Notes under the pieces: generated by a model | What the model was told of the DNA's origin: nothing | Database searches by the model: none | What the model saw: the letters and a program-made list of their open reading frames with translations, nothing else | Position numbers and translations under genes: made by a program | Shown: in pieces, positions 59,240 through 64,000 of the stretch | Layout: each line of letters starts with the position of its first letter | Position numbering within the stretch: the stretch's first letter is position 1 | DNA from: Acanthosoma haemorrhoidale | Taxonomy: Eukaryota; Arthropoda; Insecta; Hemiptera; Acanthosomatidae | DNA length: 64,000 bases | Assembly (NCBI GenBank): GCA_930367205.1 | Contig: OV884009.1 | Location: 122,148,639-122,212,638 of the forward strand | Direction: 5' to 3'

Positions 59240-60895
59240 TTAATTCAGGAAACAAATTACATACATGCAAGAAAGCATTATAAATAAATGATAGGATTCG
59301 AAGCATTCTGGGCTCAATGGTGGTTTATGCGGACAAGTTTTACATCTATATGACGTTTCTTTTCTAATTTGGTTGGTCGAACATTGTCTGCAACGTAAAA
59401 AGTAAGTTTTACGCTGAAAATCAACAGGTGGAGGTATCTTTTCCAAGAAATGTTGTGTACAATTTGTGGATGTCAGTGGTAATGAATTTATTTGTTTCGG
59501 TCGACCACGCGTAGATGTTAATGCCGCTAAATTCTTTCCAGAAATCTCAGTATTAGGTAGTGCGATCAGTGATTGTATTAGCAAATCTCAAAACTGTAGG
59601 ATTGTCGTTGATTTATGAAACTGTCGATAAATAAAGTAGGAATTCCAAACGCATAGGTCTAAAAGATGAAAAAGAAGTTTTTTATACCATCTTATGGATT
59701 TTTGTGGTGACGAGTAATAGGAAATCATTTGAGTACATCTGTCAACTCCTGACATATTCAAATTGTATTCAGCTATATCATTCGGTTTATTCTTTTTTTG
59801 TCCAAAATAGTTACTAACTTCCACCATTTCCGGATGATGATTTGTTGTTATGAACAAAACGTCCCGTTTATCTTGCCATTTTGATACATAAATTTGACCT
59901 CGTCTACGCCATATATGTTCGCCCCTTTTTAACTTTTTTGATGTTACTTCTTTCAGATTACCTTTTCTGTTATAACGAAGCGTTCCGGTTGTGTGTGTTT
60001 TATGTTTTAGCAGCTATTTTGACAGCTCGATACTGTTGTAAAAATTGTCCATAAAGAGATGATGTCCTTTACTCAATTATGGCTGCATTAACCATAAAAC
60101 AAGACTACTTGTTTTTGATGTTTCCTGTATGTGTCTGATTTTCCTTGATAAATTTCAACATTTAGAACATATCCGTCCGGCGTATTAAGTTCAAATAGTT
60201 TCATGCCATACCTTGCTTTTTTCCCTTTTATATATTGTTGGAAACTTAGCCGACCTCGAAACAACAAAAGGGATCCATCTAATGAAAGTGCTTTTGACGG
60301 TGAATATGCTGCTTGAAAATTAAAGAGAATTGGCTGGACTATGGGGTAAATTTTGTTTAATTTTTGGGTACTGCTGTCGACATGTCCAGTATAATGTCCA
60401 TTGATGCATCGTAGTAGCTGTTCAAAACGGCAACCCGTCATAGTGTACGCAAATATTGGTGAATAGTAAAGAGGATTATCAGTAAACAAGTGTCAAATGG
60501 AAGGAGCCTTTTTTTGACCTTGAAGTAAGCAGAGGCCCAAAAATTTTAGTAGTTCTTCATTCGTTTCAATGAAATTAATCTTTGGGGTATTTCTTGTAAT
60601 AGCACGCTTGGTTTCAAACAAATGCTTTCCATAGTAATTTGTGCAACTAACAAGTGTCTCAACTTTATTCCTTGAGAACAGCTGATCAAAAATGTCTCTC
60701 ACACTAGAATACTTATCAGCATTCATTTTAACGCCGCATTCACCATCGTTAAATGCAAATTCAACCAATTTCTCTTTGTTGTCATACCAAATATCGTCCC
60801 TGTCGATAATATGCTCATTATCTGTCGTTAATGGTTAACTTGCACCATCGCCACCGGCAAGGTCATCGATATCTGTGTTTACTTAATTCATGAAA
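59240..60895 (-). pseudogene. piggyBac-type (PGBD) transposase, broken
   Basis: Read on the minus strand: N-terminal part with DRDDIWYDNKEKLVEFAFND (about 60800-60740) and IFDQLFS, then KFLGLCLLQGQKKAPSI ending at a UGA (about 60490), DNPLYYSPIFAYTM, and the catalytic region. First Asp in ALSLDGSLLLFRGRL (about 60270); a frameshift and stop near 60088; second Asp in HHLFMDNFYNS (about 60045); third Asp in NMSGVDRCTQM (about 59750). A UGA follows LQF near 59588. The C-terminal Cys-rich finger (CRQCS, YRCKTCP, SPECF, 59390-59300) is intact. All three Asp of the DDD triad remain, but at least four stops and a frameshift prevent a full product. The enzyme would cut and paste at TTAA. Confidence 0.9.
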
Positions 60896-61243
60896 AAATA
60901 CTTACAGAATAAATGTGCTAAACATGAACTGAAATGTGCTAAACATTTGGTACAAATACCGAACTTTATCGCCGTCGTGAACGACTGTTATAGCTGTTTG
61001 TCTCTAGATGCCCAAATGTTTCGAAGCGGTAAAGCATGAGAAAACGCATAAAAGGACAATAAATATGCTGTCTGGCATGCTACACCTTTTTTTTTTGATG
61101 TATTACTCAATAATTAGGAAGTGTATCCGTCAGTACACTTCGTACTAGCGCTGTTCTTTTTTTTATTGATTAAAATGTGCACGACGGCTATAGCCATCGT
61201 TTGCCTACATATCGCCAAAGATCAGACGGCTATAGCTGTCATT

Positions 61244-61255
61244 TGCGGCAACGTG
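61244..61255 (-). repeat. Right TIR of the piggyBac-type element
   Basis: TGCGGCAACGTG, exact reverse complement of the left TIR, followed by TTAA. Confidence 0.9.
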
Positions 61256-62863
61256 TTAAATTAGCAGAAAATCGGTTTTTAACTTTTTATATTAAAGTAT
61301 TTGAAATGGCTTGCTACAATATATGTATATAATATTTGTAAATGTATATATTTATAAATAAATATATGTGTTGAAATTGAATTTTATTTTAAAATGAAAA
61401 ATATTTAGAAAATGCAGTTAGAAGGTTCCCACAGGTATAAACCTATGAGTTAAGGAGTAAATAGTCTAGAAAAATCCATTAAATAGCAGCTGGTTGTAGA
61501 CAAAAAAATTGAATTGTTGGCAGGTATTCATAGGGGACTGACCAAGATGATTTTGTTTAATTAAAAGTAAGTGGAAGTGGGAGCCAACTTGCTAGCAAGA
61601 ACCCACCAGGAGTGATGAGACCACGCACCCCCCTACAACAAAGAATGTATCCAAGTTATATATTTATTGTTGTTTGTATTTGGAAACTATTGTTTAAATT
61701 ATATATAAAATTCTATACCATATTGTGCAGGTGGTTTAGTGAGGAAACTCACAGGACTCTTAAGTAACAACCAAATGCTTCTAGTAATTCAAATAACATT
61801 GGAAGAAATAATGAAAAACCATAAAAATTATAAATAAAAACTGAAAAATTATAAAATGATATAAACAGAAAAATTGGAACATTGACTTAGGAAGCTCAGA
61901 AGTAAAAACAAAGGATAAAATAACCAATAGGGAGTCTAGAAGTAACTCAAAAATAGAACATCTCAAGAAAGATTGTGAACCAAATGCAGAAGAGAAAGAA
62001 ATTTTATAATAAAAAGTTATAATTACAAAATAAGAAAAATTTAGGTTCAGAACATGATCAGCCTTAAGAAAGCAATGACACTTATAAAAAATAGCATCTG
62101 TAATTTCATAAATTTTCATGTTAATTTGAATCTTCTTTCTGAAGTTTTTGCTATTTTAGCCAATAAGAATAATGATTCTGAGAATTTGGTTTTAGGAACA
62201 CTTGAGGAGTGTTAAGAATACTCGATTAGGAATAGTATTTATCCAATTTTACATTTATATGGCATCCCAAATTGATTAGAACTGGAATATTACATATTAT
62301 ATGGAATATTATATTGGTGAGTATTTGGAAATGTGCCTGAAAGATGAAAATTAAAATTTCAGACGGAGGCAGTTAATTTCAATGGAGCATTTGATAGATC
62401 ATACATATAGCATTTTATTGATTGGATACCCTTAGAATGAGTTAAAAATCAAATCACCAAGGAGACAAAAAGTATTACCTTCCTTCACACATACAGAAGC
62501 CATTCAAACTGTTTAATTAGATGGATAAATTATTTGGGCTCTTTAAATATTAAATATTAATGCATAGCAGGAAACCACAATAAAATAGAAGATTATTTAA
62601 ACAGAAACCCAATAGGAAACCTAAACAGCTGGGAATACATTGTCACCCAAATCAATTAAATGAGGAAGAATTTTTTTTTATAACTTAAGTGAGCCAAAAA
62701 AATAACACCAAGACAAAACTAATTTAAAATTAATAGACAATGAACATAAGGATTGTATAAAGAAGATAATGCAAGTCAAATAAACTAAACAGTACATATT
62801 TATTATAGTCCAATAAATGTTACACCAGTGCAGAAGTATTCCATGTATGGAATTGTATAAAAT

Positions 62864-63097
62864 ATGAAAAACGTTTCCGATTGTGTTCTTTATATGCTTG
62901 AACAGGGTAGCAAACTAGACCAACATGAAATGAAATTAATCATTAAAGAAAATATTACAAAAGAAGGGCAAAGAAATAAAACATTTCCGAGATTTATAGT
63001 AGGAGAACTTTCTTTTGTTAAAGCTTCAAGAGTTTCTGAACCAGGAATAAATGATAAGCTTATCACCTATCTCAAGACCCTTAGTCTTATGTTGTAA
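62864..63097 (+). CDS. Hypothetical 77-codon open frame
   Basis: A balanced-composition frame (MKNVSDCVLYMLEQGSKLDQ, later GELSFVKASRVSEPGINDKL) in AT-rich intronic DNA. It could be a small gene, part of an unknown repeat, or chance. No family recognised and no splice signals established. Confidence 0.2.
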   Translation: MKNVSDCVLYMLEQGSKLDQHEMKLIIKENITKEGQRNKTFPRFIVGELSFVKASRVSEPGINDKLITYLKTLSLML

Positions 63098-64000
63098 AAA
63101 ATAATTAAGGGATTGTTTCGCACCAACCTTTTCAAAAAGATATTATTCTAAAAATTAAAGTGCAAGTCAAATGAAATGTGGCCAAATGCTAAATATAATT
63201 TAAAAAGAAAAAATGTATAGTATATACATTTGTTTTGTTATGCATGTTAAGAAATTGTATTAAAAATATATTAACATTAGAATTAAGTCCTAGAGGACAA
63301 TCTATAGAAATACTAATTGTAAGTAAGTTTTCTTCTAACTATAAACGTAGTAACATTTTTAGTGTATTCTCATGAATTTTTTGAACAGATTAATTATTTT
63401 CATGGTTAATATTTAAACATGGACAAAATTTAATTTTGATTTTAAAATATAATTTAAACATCTATTGATTAAAATTTGGATAATTTACCAAAATACTGTG
63501 TTAGTGTATTGAATTTAGTGTTCTGCTTGTATATCCATGACTTATCATAAGCAAGTGTAACAGTTTGTTGGTTCATTATCTAGTTCTATTCTGGCTTCTT
63601 TTCTTAGAGGAGGTTTTATGATCAGAGGATTTAAGTGGACCATGTTATCAGCCACTATATGTGTGTGTGCGTTTGGATCATGTTATCACTGTTCAAGTCA
63701 GGTAGAGGAGCTGCCTCCTGAACTACACTCTACACTCCCCTCTGGGGTGGCTAAGGAGGAGGATGAAAGGTGACCCTAGAGTGTGAATATGATGTGAAGG
63801 AATGATTATTACCTTTGTGTAGTTTAGTTAATATTCTCTGTTAGGGTACTGCTTTTAGTGATGTATGGTGTACTGGTGTGTACCTTGAAGCCGATATAAC
63901 TGTAATTATTACATAAGTTCTCAAAAGTTGGTGATACATTCTTCTTGTTAATGTATTCTTGACACTATGTCAAATTGTTGACGGTGGCTTACTCTTATTT

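Larger units (their letters stand above)
58859..61259 (-). mobile_element. piggyBac-type DNA transposon in BicD intron 5
   Basis: 2.4 kb between two TTAA sites (58859-58862 and 61256-61259), the target duplication of piggyBac. Inside them, CACGTTGCCGCA at 58863 and its exact complement TGCGGCAACGTG ending at 61255 form 12-bp terminal inverted repeats. Subterminal ends share ACCGTCATTTGC / GACGGCTATAGC motifs, several in inverted pairs (for example 59018-59035 with 59059-59077). A broken transposase lies between on the minus strand. Confidence 0.92.
57636..64000 (+). other. BicD intron 5, runs off the window
   Basis: At least 6365 bp. Contains the piggyBac-type element. No sequence encoding the second and third coiled coils or the cargo-binding domain is present, so the gene must continue to the right. 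Confidence 0.75.

Noticed and set aside
57636..64000. Further BicD exons
   Set aside because: I looked for the later coiled coils and the conserved cargo-binding region and saw no in-phase exon with splice sites.

Overview
This window is eukaryotic nuclear DNA. It is AT-rich, holds one host gene split by GT-AG introns, and is crowded with retrotransposons, a DNA transposon, microsatellites and satellite-like repeats. The host gene (Bicaudal-D) and the element families point to an arthropod. The mix would fit a TE-rich crustacean such as a copepod, but the species is an inference and not proven here.

Layout. 1-13639 is mostly non-coding AT-rich DNA with decayed Jockey-like LINE pieces (2020-4261, 6130-7140), a separate LINE RT relic (11400-12660), two copies of an unclassified LTR-like repeat (about 4262-4860 and 5051-5945) and a (TC)n tract. 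13640-30700 is a nest of Ty3/Gypsy LTR elements sitting in (TA)n: element A (13687-17889, decayed), a solo LTR (17902-18083), element B (18092-22763, identical LTRs, open pol), fragments of further LTRs, a BEL/Pao integrase relic on the minus strand (24175-24775), and element C (25389-30679, identical LTRs, nearly intact). 30700-46600 is mostly unassigned DNA with a 75-bp tandem array (31995-32945), a tRNA-like relic, two Jockey-type LINE relics (40335-40890 plus; 43170-44525 minus) and a degenerate tandem repeat.

From 46623 to beyond the right edge lies the 5' part of a Bicaudal-D gene on the plus strand: five in-phase coding exons giving 271 codons of the N-terminal dynein-adaptor coiled coil. 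Its introns hold a LINE relic and a third LTR-like copy (intron 4) and a 2.4-kb piggyBac-type element with matching TIRs and TTAA ends (intron 5).

Most interesting points. Elements A and C, although diverged, both separate gag from pol by one in-frame UGA, with conserved coding sequence right after it and no AUG for pol; this suggests stop-codon readthrough. Element B next door shows a canonical A-AAA-AAC -1 frameshift site before its gag stop. All well-bounded LTR insertions sit at TATA with 4-bp TATA duplications. Element C carries YMDE in place of YMDD at the RT active site and an 8-G frameshift.
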